Below are positions 24,849 through 36,257 of a stretch of DNA of 64,000 bases, piece by piece. This stretch comes from Pyrocephalus nanus (lineage: Eukaryota > Chordata > Aves > Passeriformes > Tyrannidae), in the NCBI GenBank assembly GCA_038380795.1, contig CM076280.1, forward strand, positions 4,327,501-4,391,500. Reading direction: 5' to 3'. The notes under the pieces are model-generated. The model was not told the DNA's origin, did not search any database, and saw only the letters and a program-made list of their open reading frames with translations. The translations under genes and the position numbers were made by a program. The number at the start of each line of letters is the position of its first letter. The first letter of the stretch is position 1.

Positions 24849-27040
24849 GAAAGCTGTTTAATCTGAAAAATAATGTCAGCAATCTCTGGTATGATACAAA
24901 CTTCACTCTGCAATAACCTGGAGTAACCTGAATATACTGGGAACTAAGAACTCTTATTATTTTTTTTTTTCCCTGAGAATGCTACATGTTTGTTGAAAAA
25001 TAAACAGCAATCTGTTATACCAGTGCAGACAAGAAGGACATTTTTTGTCCAGCCCTGCAGCAGGGGTGGGTTTGAATCCTGAAAGATTGGTGCATTGTTG
25101 GTTTTTATCTGTTTCAGAGCCTTGCTCTTTAGTCTGAATAAACAAAGCCACCGGTGATGTGAGAATCAAACAGAAAAGCCATCAGTGATATGAAAATGTT
25201 GCTTGTGAATAGTGGGATCCAGGACCAAAATCTGTGTCATTGCATCCCAGTTTAGGAGGGGACTTGAGCTGTTAGAACTGACTGGCTTTTTCCATGGCAT
25301 ATGGTTTGTGGGGGTGGGAAAAAGTAAGTTAGAGACATTGTCTGGTGGAATTATTGCTTCTCTTAGGCAAAAGAAATTAATTCTAATTTACTGAATTCCA
25401 CAGCAATTCTCTTGCTGAAACAGCCACACTTGTGATGGGCACAGTTTGAGCTGTTGGTAGAAATTGAAACTGTGTCCAAAAGCTCGAGGCCATAACTGCG
25501 AAGGGAAAACTAAAAACATGAATTACTTGGCTTAAACTAAAACCCTTCAGCAGAGAACAGTTATGGAGCTGCATTTTCTGCAGGACAGACAAGTTCCACT
25601 CAGGTAGCTCCTGGAGCAAAGGGGTTTGTGGTAGGAACAATCAGGAATAAATCCTGTCCTCAAGTGAACCTAAAAAGCACCATCCAAAATCAATCTCCAG
25701 TGTCATTTTTAACTTGAGGAAACAGGACCCAAGGACACGCTGCAGATACTTCAAACAGGGCCATTTCAAATGTAAATTGTTTTAGTTGCAGTTCTTCGAG
25801 GCTGCTGAACTGTATCATGAATTAAGTCCAAGCCTGAACAAATGCTGAGAAAGAATAATACGAATATTTCTAAACATGAAGTAGTGTCATTATTCTCTTA
25901 AACAGTAGCAAACAAAAAGTATAATTACTGTCGCAATACATTTTTTTCCCTTAAATTATTTTTTTAGTAGTGGTGAAAAGTGCCAATCATCTGCTAAACT
26001 AGTCAAGTGTTTTTCACAGAGTCTGGTCAGATTTATGGCTATGGAGGGAATATTTGACTTGATGATTGAATAAATAGCACCAGCAAACTTGCTGTCATTG
26101 TAGTCCTGATCAAAACCTCAGTATTTTCCAAGAAGGGAGGCAGATGGACTCATCCAGAGCTCCATCCATTTGCATCAGTGATGGAAATGTATCAGTCAGA
26201 AGTTCAGTGGATAGAGGAATAATTCACTTCTTTTTTTAACTAACAATAAAGTCATTCAGCTGAAGTGGAGACAAGTCATATCTGATATCATATTTTTATA
26301 TCCTTTTTGCTTATTATAATTTATTTTTTTACAGATTGGTATTGCTCAGAGAAATACGATGCATTCTTCTGAAATTAAATTTGAATCTGTATCAAGGCAA
26401 CTTAATCCCACTCGGAGCTGGTGGATAAAGGAGCAAACATAACCCTCCATAATTCCCTTGCTCATAGTTGGCTTTTCCTCATGCACAACAATTTGAAACA
26501 AAAATCACTTTCTCTAATGAGAGACTATAAATTACTCCTTTAATGAGACATTTGAAGAGTTAAATTCCCATGTTTCTCTTATCTGTAAGCCCTGGTACCT
26601 CCAGGGATGGGGAAAGATCCATCGTGCTGAGTTTCTGTGTTAAAATATCTCTCAGTATTAAGATGATTATTACAATATCATTAAGTCCCAGATGGGAATC
26701 TGGCCTTTGGTATGCTGAGTATTGTTTTCATCTAATGTTGAGAGTCTTAAAATGCTTAGAATTGAAACAAAAATTGGGAGGGGAACTTGGAACTGCCCAA
26801 AACCAGAGAGCAATGTGGTGACATAGTTTCTCACAGTTCCTCCTACGCTGTTCCTGCAAGTGCACTGCTTTGTGTTGCAGTAGGTTATTTTTCATATAGA
26901 TATTGACATCTGCATTCTCTCTTGGAGAAAAAAAAAACAACCCAGCAATCAACAATTACTTGGAAAGGATCACTTATTTCCCTATGTAACTGGCAGGTTG
27001 TAATGTGGTATAAAGAAGAAAGGATCAAAACCCTAAAAGT
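24849..27040. other. Unique sequence with an AT-rich candidate regulatory block
   Basis: No gene recognised. The stretch from 25,780 to 26,570 is AT-rich, free of obvious repeats and dense in TAAT cores and CCATCCATTTGCATCA-type octamer-like sites; see the separate entry. A T run of about 12 lies near 24959-24970. Confidence 0.55.
26040..26570. promoter_or_regulatory. Candidate conserved non-coding element
   Basis: Features seen are TTGATGATTGAATAAATAGC, an octamer-like CATTTGCATCA near 26170, GAATAATTCACTTC and TATAATTTATTTT, and near 26500 AATGAGAGACTATAAATTAC. There is no open frame of note and no recognisable transposon over more than 500 bp. Such blocks are often deeply conserved enhancers, but I cannot show conservation from one sequence. 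Confidence 0.27.
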
Positions 27041-27315
27041 CACAGAATCATGGAATGGTTTGGGTTGGAAAGGATCTTAAAGATCATCTAATTCAAAACC
27101 CTGCCATGGGCAGGGACACCTTCCACTCGCCCAGGTTGCTCCAACCTGGCTTTGGACACTTCCAGGGATGGGGCAGCCACAGCTTCTCTGGGCAACCTGT
27201 GCCAGAGCCTCCCCACCCTCACAGGGAAGGATTTCTTCCCAATTTCCCATCTAATCCTAGTCTGTGTGAAGCCATTGCCCCTTGTCCTGTCACTCCAGGC
27301 CCTCAGACAGGTCCT
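27041..27315 (-). mobile_element. CR1 LINE, 3' 275 bp (young type)
   Basis: A minus-strand, 5'-truncated CR1 with a well-kept 3' end. The plus strand reads CACAGAATCATGGAATGGTT, then TGGGTTGGAAAGGATCTTAA, CCATGGGCAGGGACACCTTC, GGTTGCTCCAACCTGGCTTT, TTCCAGGGATGGGGCAGCCA and CTTCTCTGGGCAACCTGTGC. It then reaches the ORF2 segment GGAAGGATTTCTTCCCAATT and CCCTTGTCCTGTCACTCCAG. Translated on the minus strand, 27088-27369 still shows the ORF2 C-terminal motif VRVGRLWHRLPREAVAAPSL in a single frame, flanked by stop codons. The low divergence in this tail suggests a fairly recent insertion. It is not functional because most of the element is missing. Confidence 0.93.
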
Positions 27316-30300
27316 TGGCCAGGGCAAGCACAGGGTTTGTGGGTGGTGGGATGTTGCTGTGCTGAGCACATGGGCAGTATTTGTCTAAAGGATCTTTGCC
27401 AGATCCTTGAAGAGGGGCCATACAGCACTTGGGGCCACAGAGGCATCTATTAAGAACCACTATTTATGCACAGTTATGTATTTATATATATAGTTTGAAT
27501 GCTATATATTTTGTGTACAATGTATTGATCCTGCAGATGCTCTGCTGGCACAGCCCAGTGTGTTCTTTGCTGTGACTCTTCAATGCAGTAAGGTTCGAGT
27601 GTGATGACTGGGTTATTCTTCTTAAGAAAGGCACTTTGTTTCATTTATTCTCTGTAAACTGTCCAGTCACTTCTCTGACAGCAAGACAATTTAGGTATCA
27701 GCATATTTATAAACTAGTGTTCTATGTATCATTTCTGGTTGGAGTCAAATTTAATACCAGTCCTTTGTCTCTGCCAAGACCAGCCCAAGGCAGAGCTGTC
27801 TCAGCAGACATTAAGTGTTTGTCTTATTTTCAGGAGATGTGTTCTTTGTGAGGTGGGCTTTCATTTATTATGTATTTATACAGCTTTTAGCATCATGAAA
27901 GTCCTGATCAGATTGATTTCTAGGACTGGGCTGAAAGAAATGTTATGCAATAACAATCATTGTCCCTTGTTGCCTTTCAGACACTTCAGAATTTAGGCAG
28001 ACTACATTCTTAAAAGAAGACTAATTAAATAGAGTTGTTCTGCACAGAGAACCAGTTTTCAAATGCTTTCAAAACTGTAAAACAGTCTGTGAGTAGCCAA
28101 CAAAAAAATATGTTAACAATGGCCAAATCAAACAGTGATTCAGAATTTGAATTAAAGGTCATAGAAACCCTGTATGCATTAATCACAAAGCTCTGGTATG
28201 AATATTAATAGCAGCTGAGAGCTGTGAAATAACTGGTTTAGCTTAATTTTAAGCAGTAATTAAACATTTATTAGAACTTAACTCTATAAATACTTTATAG
28301 ATAAAAAGCTGTAATAAGGGCTAAGCTGGATCAAAGTGTGGGCTATTAGTGCCAGTTCTTTTGAGTTAGATGTATCACCAATAGGACTCAGTTTGGTGTG
28401 AAAACATTTAGGAATCCATATTTGCAATATCTCAAAGAGTGCTGTATCTTGCAGTCAGGTCCTTGCAATGCCAGACTTTCAGATATTTGGGAGAAGGTTA
28501 AATTTTCAAACTGCTGCTGCACTTACCTAAATGATTTCTGCACTCAGGTTATATCAGGACATTTCCTTTCTGCCCTGAACCAGCTCTCAAGAAATTACTT
28601 GTGGCCAAGATCTGGTGCAAGAGATAAATGATGGCTGCTCAGAATGGATGGTTTAATGGCTAATTTGTTCCTCACCTTAAAATCCATGAAAAAATCCAAA
28701 GGGAAATGCCAAAAAATGTGAGCCAAACATTGTCTAATGTTGTTTAGGTTTATGCATTTACTGAAAACAGAATTTTAACTGGTTTTGCAGACACTGAATG
28801 CTTTTTAATCTGATGAAAAATAGGCCTAAGCACTTCTATAGAAACGCTGTGCCAAGTATAAATCATCATCTCTTTCTACTTCTGTTTATTGTTATGCTAA
28901 ATAATTTTGCTTGATTTTATATTTTAATGTTGATATATCGGAAATAGGGACAGCAGCGTGTTAGATAAACTTTAGGGGATAGATGGAAGTGACCCGTGAA
29001 GTTAAATAAAATTTAAGAGTGGAAAGATTTTCAGTGATTGGTAGAAAATACTGGCAGGGGGGCTGGTAGCCCTTCTCAGTGCACCTCTGATTGCAGCAGC
29101 AAAGGACCTTTTCTAGCAATTGAACTCATCCAGGATAATGGTCAGATGAAGTGACCTAATATTCCTTTTTAGCCTAAATTCCTGTACCATTTACTGACAC
29201 ATTGTAGGGTTCTTTTAGCAGCGTTTCCTAATGAGCTGTGAGAATGCAAAGGGTGCAAATGATTCTTAGTCGACCTCGTTGGCCTGAATTCATGTTCTGT
29301 GGGGGTCAGGCCTCTGCTTCATTTCAGGAACTGCTCAATAACAGTTTTAGTAATTCACTGCTGAGAAAAGATGATTTAGTGCTTCAGATAGAAACACCTT
29401 GTCCTTAAAATGCACTGGATACCTCTTTTTTTTTTCTTTGGACAGTATGTGATTCCAGGGCTCAAAGGCTTGCTTTAGGAAGCAAGGGATTTTGACACGA
29501 GGGATTGCATACCCAGAAGTCCTTCTGCATCTTGAAAATCTCAGTTTAAACATCTGCTGGCATAGAGATGGAGCCAGGAGAAAATGTGTGTTGTTTTGCA
29601 GAGCTTGCACATGAGTCTGAACCATGGCCAGTGGAGAACTTGGACGGGGGATGCTTGCAGCATGAGCTATGGATGGGATGAGGGGAGCGGGAGTTGCTGA
29701 GCAGCAAAACAATTTTCCTTCGTGGTTTCTTGCTTTATCAGCAGAGGGGTTGGATGGTGGGGGTTACCTTGGAAAATGTATAAAATCAAAATTCTACCTC
29801 TGCGTTGCGGAAGGCTCTTCTCGAATGTCAGGCCTAGTCCCAATGTACCAGCTGAGTTCCAGAAGGCATAAACTGTGTTTGTACCAGGTGCAATTTCCAG
29901 TGGATGTGATAAACTTAATCTGTTTTGCTGTGCCTGAGGAGCTGCTGCTCTTGACCTTTGTGGCAACAACATTTTGATGGCAAAATGCTAAAGATGTTCC
30001 ATGGGGGTCCTTCCAGATAAAAATACCATGGAAATTTATTCTTTACATTAGATTTATACATAACCTGGCTGATATGGTAGTAGAGGAGAAGTGGATCCTC
30101 AGGAGATGTAAATTAGTGAATGCCCATTTCTGTCTGCCAAGAATCTGTCCAGGATGTTTTCAGTTGTGTTGTTCAAGCTGTAATCAGACAGGAGCTTCCA
30201 AGGTCTCTTTGTCAAGCACTTGCTTCTTTGTTTAAACCATCTTCTGAATCCAGAAGAGGTTTCTTTACTGGCCTTACCTTGAAAATTGTTCATTCTCTTC

Positions 30301-30467
30301 TCTCTGCCCTGTCAGGCTGTTCCTGTCCCCTGTGCTGCTCTGTCAAGCACAGAGCAGGTTCTGTTTTCTGAAGGATGCAACATCCTTGTCAGGAGACAGA
30401 CAACCTGGCAACATCCTGCAGCAAGGCTGGTTGTCACCCTCCCAGGACAGAAACAGGAGAAATCAGA
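27316..30467. other. Unique sequence, no gene recognised
   Basis: No gene recognised. A TATA-rich patch lies at 27480-27510, and AT-rich unique sequence at 28140-28300 carries GTAATTAAACATTTATTAG. Open frames of about 100-120 codons at 29347-29977 overlap on both strands, as chance frames do, and have no identifiable product. Confidence 0.5.
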
Positions 30468-31058
30468 ATCACAGAACCATTCAGGTTGGAAAAGACCTCC
30501 CAGAATGGGGAGTCCAACCTTTGACCAACCACCAGACCATGGCACAACAGCACCAAGGCTGCCAGAGCTCAAGAAGTGTTTGGACAATGCCCTCAGGCAC
30601 GTGGTGGGATTACTGGGGTGTCCTGTGGGGGACCAGGAGCTGGACTTGGATGATCCTTGTGGGTCCCTTCCAGCTCAGCGAGGTCTGTGATGTCACTGAG
30701 TGCCACATGCAGTTGTTTCTTGAACATCTTCAGGGATGGGGACTCCACCACCACCCAGGGCAGCCCCTTCCAGTGCCTGACCACCCTTCCCAGGAAGAAA
30801 TTCCACCTGATGTCCGACCTGACCCTCTCCTGGCACAGCTTGAGGCCGTTCCCTCTCCTCCTGTCCTTTGTTCCCCTGGAGCAGAGCCCAACCACTCCCC
30901 AGCTCCCCCCTCCTGTCAGGGAGTTGCAGAGCCAGAAGGTCCCCCCTGAGCCTCCTTTTCTCCAGGCTGAGCCCCACAGGCTGCTCCTCATGGGACTGGC
31001 TCCACCAGAACCCTGTCCAGGGAAGTGCTGGCTGTCTGGAGCTTCCCAAAATGTCTGG
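30468..31058 (-). mobile_element. CR1 LINE, older type, split by a nested insertion
   Basis: A minus-strand CR1 3' portion in two pieces, 30468-30545 and about 30690-31058. The first piece has CACAGAACCATTCAGGTTGG, AAAAGACCTCCCAG and GAGTCCAACCTTTGACCAAC (the 3' end). The second resumes with CACTGAGTGCCACATGCAGT, then CATCTTCAGGGATGGGGACT, CCACCACCACCCAGGGCAGC, AGGAAGAAATTCCACCTGAT, GCACAGCTTGAGGCCGTTCC and GAGCCTCCTTTTCTCCAGGC. On the minus strand this still translates in part as ORF2 C-terminus, including DIRWNFFLGRVVRHW and VVVESPSLKMFKKQL. The gap between pieces is filled by a plus-strand CR1 tail. A 205-codon open frame on the plus strand (30332-30949) is antisense to the element and is not a gene. 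Confidence 0.88.
30546..30696 (+). mobile_element. CR1 LINE tail nested in another CR1
   Basis: About 145 bp of a plus-strand CR1 3' end. It reads CTGCCAGAGCTCAAGAAGTG, TTTGGACAATGCCCTCAGGC and TGGTGGGATTACTGGGGTGT. Then come GAGCTGGACTTGGATGATCC and TTGTGGGTCCCTTCCAGCTC, ending with a decayed GTCTGTGATG repeat. This end type (GATCCTTGTGGGTCCCTTCC) differs from the young copies elsewhere and resembles the tail of the SINE at 7755. ATGGCAC at 30539-30545 and ATGTCAC at 30690-30696 flank it and may be the target-site duplication with one mismatch. It must be younger than the minus-strand CR1 that it interrupts. Confidence 0.85.
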
Positions 31059-31059
31059 T

Positions 31060-31077
31060 GCAGGTCTCCAGACCTGC
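31060..31077. repeat. Short inverted repeat
   Basis: GCAGGTCT, a two-base gap, then AGACCTGC: 8-bp perfect arms. It lies just outside the CR1 5' truncation point and has no evident role. Confidence 0.5.
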
Positions 31078-32700
31078 AGGCCCCTAAAAACCCTTTGAAG
31101 AATATTTTATTGATAAGCCACTGGTTTCCACTGTTTGAATAACTTATTACAAATAAAAGCCAGTGAGAACTGAAAGGTCACAGAGGCTGCAAAACCCAGC
31201 CTAGGAAGAGCTCTCCCTCTGCCTAAAGAGGCAGAGCTGGCTTGGAAAATTTTCAGTAAAAATATTAATATCTTCATGGACAGGAATAATCTGTATTTTT
31301 CCAAATTTCTCATGAGAAGGGCTCTGTTTTTTTTATAGATATTCTTTTATCCAACAACAAAGAATTCTAAATTATATAATAGCTGAAATTAAGCTAAATA
31401 TAGAGAAAGAGACATCAAGTAAAAACGATCTAAAGCAAAACAGGGTATCTTTAAACTTTAAAAGGAGAGCATTCCACTTTACCCAAACTGCTTTTTCTTC
31501 CTTTCCTCATTAGCTTTTTGCTCCATAGAAACTTTCTGCAATTTCAACTTTTTTGGTCAGATTTGGGCACAGGGATGGAAGAAATTCAGGAAACCTTTTC
31601 TGCTCAGAGCTAAAAGCAAGAGAGGATTCACTCTGGGATGCAGAAAGGAGGCAGGTAGGACATGTCCACTGCTGAAATACTCCACAAAGTCTCTCTTTAT
31701 ATCAATGCAAAGAGAAATAACTTTCCTCTCACCCCTGATGCTGGTCCATGCTCTGTATTTCTGTTTTATTTCTGTTTTAACTAGATGAACTATCGTTATA
31801 ATTAGTTCCTAAGGTTTCCTGTGGAAGTTCCTTCATTCTGAGGTCAGAAAAGCTGCTCTCTGTTGAAAAGTTTCTGAGGGAAGGGGAGGCAGCAAAGCAG
31901 GGGAACTCGTTAGCAAAGCTGGTTTCTGCTCTGGATTGATTTTGTTTTCTCTAATGGCTTGATCATAACAGTTGCACTCTAATTTTTGCACAGGGTTGTG
32001 CACATTTCAGGCAATGTAAATATATACATTGGCATGCTCATTAGCTCTGCTGTTTAAGTTGGGGATATTTGATAGTGGATAATAAAACCAAGTGGTCCTG
32101 TATACCATTTGTCATGCTGAGCTTGGACTCATCTCTTTGTACTCCCACTCCACCCTTTCCAACTTCATTATATTCCAAATGCTCCTCCTTGCTTGGAGCA
32201 AAATCAATCCTCGTTCTGCATTGGGTGGAAGAGGAGAAATGTGTGCTGGGATTTTCCTCAATGCACAGAGCTGTGTGCAGACTTAATACTTGCTTAAATG
32301 ATAAGTGTGGGGCTTCCCCAGGGTGGGAGCATTGGAAGACAGCTGAGGTCATGGTCACAGCCTCAGCCCCCGTGTATTAAACTGCAGAAAGAAGGAGAAA
32401 TATGAGAGGGCCCTTTTGCACTTATCAGGAAAGAATACTACTGTGAATGCTGCTTCCCTGAGCCTCCACACACTGCAGGCAAAGGAGTAAATCCCTGCAG
32501 CTCTGAGAAGTGATTTTTTTGGTTTAATCATTCCTTCATTCCAAAACACCAGTGTCTCCCCATTGGCCCCATCTGTGTTTCCCTTGCTGAGGGCCTGGCC
32601 TGTGTCACTGGCTGAGTGCATCGGGTCTGTGTTGGAGTGTAGAAGGTGCATTTTTCTAATTTAGGGATGGGATTTTATTCCACCACCTTCCTCAGTGGCA
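31078..32700. other. Unique sequence, no gene recognised
   Basis: AT-rich unique DNA. No gene, repeat or regulatory site stands out. Confidence 0.6.
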
Positions 32701-32875
32701 TTGGAACAGGACATTGCTCAGGACAGCAGTGGAGTTGCTGTCCCAAGAAGTGTCCCAGGCCTGGGGATGTGGCCCTTGGAGACACACTTTGGTGATTATT
32801 ACTGTGGTGTTGGGTTCACCCTTGGACTTGATGATCTTGGAGGTCTCTTCCAACCTAAATGAGTCCATGATTTAT
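32701..32875 (+). mobile_element. CR1 LINE, 3' end, older subfamily
   Basis: A 175-bp tail. It starts around TGGAACAGGACATTGCTCAG (family: TGGAACAGGCTGCCCAGGGA). It continues with GTGTCCCAGGCCTGGGGATG and TGTGGCCCTTGGAGACACAC (family: GTGGCACTTGGGGACATGG), and ends with TTGGACTTGATGATCTTGGA and GGTCTCTTCCAACCTAAATG then AGTCCATGATT. The end type (AGGTCTCTTCCAACCTAAATG) matches the subfamily of the 24776 fragment. The coding part is fully decayed. Confidence 0.85.
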
Positions 32876-33944
32876 ACCCACAGGATCTCAGAGAGATTTA
32901 AAAATATGGCTTTCTAATTTCACTGGGAGTCAGGTGCTGATTTACCTGCAGAACCTGCACAGGTACTGTTCCAGTGGTGAAGCAGAAGTAGGAGAAGCCT
33001 CAGTATAAATGCTGAAGGACTTTGGTCCCCAGACTGTCTGTCTGGCAGGAGTTTATGCTGCACAGGAGAAAAGATGCCCCAGAGATCATCTTCCTGCTGT
33101 TGTATTGCCAGTGTGAGGAGATTATTGGGGTGTTCACTGTTCTCAGGGGTGTCCTTGGCCCTTCTCACCCTCTTCTCTCCCCAAAGACCAATGGCTCAAG
33201 CAAACCCTCAGAGTTTTCCTCTGAAGCTCTTGAAATTATCTCACATTGCCAAGAGAAAGGATTTGCTGACAGTCAGAATCCTATTGGCAAACCTGGGTGG
33301 ATTTATGATCTTGGGTGGAAACCAATTTGAACTATAATTTTACATGAATCTGATCCCTCTCCTGAGCCAGGCAAAACTTCGTGATTTTGGCTGATTTTTT
33401 CACACTCAGCTTTTGAGCACTTCTGCTCTCATCTGAGCTGAAGATGCAACTCTGGGCCCATGATCCTGAGCAAGCACTGTCATATCGTGACATTTGGAAC
33501 AACACTGGATGGGTGTTTAATGGGCAATTCATTGCAATACTTTTTGCCTCACAGATTTAAAAAGAGGAGGAAACTCTGCTTCTTTCCCCAGTTTTTCATC
33601 CTTCCTGCCGCTGTAAAAAGATGTAAAAACTTCAAGCTGTAAAACTTCAAGCTTGTGCAAATAGATATACCTTTGTTCCCCGTTTCTTGATGTCTTTATA
33701 GGTTGGATGTCTTGATGTCTCCTGCTTGGTTGCCTTTTCCCCCCAGGAGCACCTCAAGGGTCACACAATATGCTCCACAATATAAACTCAGGAACATGTT
33801 TGAAGCATCTGCCACCATCTCATCTTATTATGACAATTGTTAGAATGATTAAAAGCTTTGCAATTTTACCTCCCCTACTCCTCTTAGTAGGAAAAAAAAA
33901 AAACAAAACCCTTCGTTTGGGGTTTTCTGGGTTCAGTTTCTGTT
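32876..33944. other. Unique sequence with short local duplications
   Basis: No gene recognised. Two small local direct repeats occur: TGTAAAA(A)CTTCAAGC at 33622-33637 and 33639-33653, and TCTTGATGTCT at 33685-33695 and 33710-33720. An A run of about 13 lies near 33891-33903. Open frames near 33022-33330 have no recognisable product. Confidence 0.55.
33622..33653. repeat. Tandem duplication of a 15-16-bp unit
   Basis: TGTAAAAACTTCAAGC is followed after one base by TGTAAAACTTCAAGC. This is a simple local duplication, probably replication slippage. Confidence 0.75.
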
Positions 33945-34240
33945 GCCTCAAGAGTTTCAAGAAGATGGACCAGGCTCTGCTTGGGGGTGCCCAGCAATGG
34001 GACAAGAGGCAAAGGGGGTGCCCAGGAAGTCCCACCTGAACATGAGGAAGAACTTTGCTGGGCAGTGACTGAACAGAGACCAGAGAGGGAGTGGAGTTTC
34101 CCTCACTGCAGATATTCCAGAACCATCTGGACACAACCCTGTGCCCTGAGCTCTGGGATAACCCTGCTTTTAACAGGGAGGTGGCACCAGATGCCCCACT
34201 GTGATCCCTTCTAACCTGACCCATTTTGTGACTCTGCTGC
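33945..34240 (+). mobile_element. CR1 LINE, 3' end, distinct subfamily
   Basis: A 5'-truncated CR1 with blocks GGGGTGCCCAGCAATGGGAC, AAGAGGCAAAGGGGGTGCCC, AAGTCCCACCTGAACATGAG and GAAGAACTTTGCTGGGCAGT. Then GGAGTTTCCCTCACTGCAGA, ATATTCCAGAACCATCTGGA and CACAACCCTGTGCCCTGAGC follow. The end is GATCCCTTCTAACCTGACCC then ATTTTGTGACTCTG. The wording CACCTGAACATGAGGAAGAAC is typical of a CR1 subfamily other than that of 13497, 23952 and 39287. A deletion is visible at GGCAGTGACTGAACAGAGACC, where the family has a longer GTGAGGGTGACTGAGCACTGG segment. Confidence 0.88.
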
Positions 34241-34590
34241 TCCAGAGGCTCGGTGTGAACATGGAAAATCCCTTGGGGGTTGTCCACATGCAGGGAGAGG
34301 AGTTCAGGGGGGGCAGTCAAGTTGCCTGCAGATTGTCTTCATGCTGCAGCCACTGTTTGTAAACAGGAATACACAGAATAGGCTGAGAAATCAGCTCCAA
34401 AACAACAGGCATTGTTTGTGTGCTGAGTAACTCTAGTGCTCTATTAGGATCTGGAAAAAAAAACATGTTGTGTCCAGATGAATGTAAAACCAGAGTCTGC
34501 CCTGCCAAAAACTCCAACTGATACCTTGGGAAGTTCTGGAAAGTTTAGTTAACTTTTTTCCCTATATTTGATTTAACTTATGGGAGAAGG

Positions 34591-34617
34591 TTTTTTATTT
34601 TTTTTTTTTTTTTTTTT
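34591..34617. repeat. Poly-T run
   Basis: T6, A, T20. A length-unstable homopolymer; no retroposed body is recognised beside it. Confidence 0.85.
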
Positions 34618-35499
34618 AATTTCAGCAAAGTAATGAGAAAGGTTATAAAAAATAATGAAATATCAAGTTGGGTGCAACTCTCACTGTCATGTCAGGAATG
34701 CAACAGAGGTGTGTTCACACTGGTCAGGGCTGAGCCCTGTTGGATTTTTAGTGGGCAAAGGTGGATTTAGGCTTGATGTGCTGTGAAAGTGGAGCCATGA
34801 GCCATCAGAGTTTCTACCATCCCATCGGGGCTGTGATGAGGACGCATCAAGGGCAATGTACAGCATGTCCCCTCACCAGCAGGTGACACTTGTGGTCTGA
34901 TTTGATAAGGTGTCAAGAAGCAAAAATGATTAGTGTGATGTCTGTTGGTTTAATGGGAGTGCCCACTGGTACCTTGTGGGGTATTTTTTATATATTTTAT
35001 ATATGTATGTACTGATAGAAATTAGGCTTTGGTGCACCTGCCTGGGTCCAGAGGATCTGCAGATGATCTGTGGTAACCATGCAGATTCTTACAAGTCACT
35101 TAACTTTCATCTCCTCTACTCCCTGTAATATGATAGAACTTCTCTCAAAATCTCTCCTGTCCATAACTCCTGTAGGGATTTGGGCTCTGTCCCCACCTTG
35201 CTCCCACATTTCTGAGTGCCAGTTGTTTTCTGCCGGAGCTGCACCTACAAGAGCTCTTTCCTCAGCTGCCTTGGGGACTTCAGAGCCACCCAAGGTCAGT
35301 GACCAAGGCAAGGACAGCAGCAGAATTGTTTGTCATCTAAGGAAAGCACTTCAGTTGCTAAATGGATTTGAGTCGAGTTTGTTTTTTATCATCCTGAAAT
35401 AACCACTGCTCAAACAATTGTAATTCTTCTGATGTCTTTCTGGAAAACATTTGGCTTGTTTGGCAGTGCAGTGTTGTGTAAATAAATATGTACCAAGCA

Positions 35500-35930
35500 T
35501 CAAAGTCAAGGAGGGGAGGGCGAGTTCTCAAATAATTATGTAAATAAATTCACATAGCACACTCTGATATTGGCTGCCACGTGCATTTATATTAATCAGT
35601 ATGGACATTACTGACAAGTGAATCTATTCTGCTTCGTTCTCCTGAAGGGTTCCAAATTAATGCCTCGTTTTGCTCTGTGTTTTGCTGTGAGGGATGCAGC
35701 AGGAATCCAAGGCTGGCTTATCTCAGCATCCCCTTCAGGTGTCTCTGGGAGGCTGAGACCAATCAAACTCTGCATAAATAAGAGCACTCGGCATGAGAGA
35801 GTTTACAAGCTCGATCCAGCACTTAAAAAACCCACATTGGGAAAAAGTAAATACTCTCATTTGCTGGAATGGCCTTTATTTGTCGATCTCATCTTGACCT
35901 CTTTGGGGAGGCTAAAGGACGTTCAGTGAC
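35500..35930. promoter_or_regulatory. Candidate conserved non-coding element
   Basis: The block contains CAAATAATTATGTAAATAAA, CATTTATATTAATCAGTATG, CAAATTAATGCC and a CACGTG E-box at 35579-35584 (GCCACGTGCATTTA). It is not repetitive and lies between two LINE clusters but holds no LINE sequence. Conservation is not demonstrable here. Confidence 0.25.
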
Positions 35931-36257
35931 TGTAAAGTGCAGAGACTTTTTGTGTTTAGCCCCAGATGCACTTCTTCGATGCTCCATTGACAGCAGCTGC
36001 AATTGAGCCAACTTGAGTGGCTCTCCATTTTTCTTTATCCAAATAACTCATTTGTTTGTCCAGGGTTTGGCATCCGGGCTTAATCACAGAATAAGTGAGA
36101 AAAAGCAGTTGCTCTTGCTGCTTCTGTGATCTTTTCCCTCTGAACCATTAAGCCATTGAAGTGTATTTTAGGAAGATGGTAAATCTCTCAGTTTGGTGGT
36201 GCACAGGCTGCCTAAACTGTGAGGCTGGATCCTCAGGGAGGATCCCACCAAATTTGG

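Larger units (their letters stand above)
34241..36257. other. Unique sequence, no gene recognised
   Basis: No gene recognised. A T-rich run lies at 34591-34617 and a TATA-rich patch at 34986-35006. The block at 35500-35930 resembles conserved non-coding DNA and contains a 103-codon open frame (35618-35929, plus) with no recognisable domain. Confidence 0.55.

Noticed and set aside
30332..30949. Longest open frame (205 codons, plus strand)
   Set aside because: It lies antisense to a minus-strand CR1 and crosses the nested CR1 tail. Its length reflects GC-rich LINE sequence, and the opposite strand carries the recognisable ORF2 motif.
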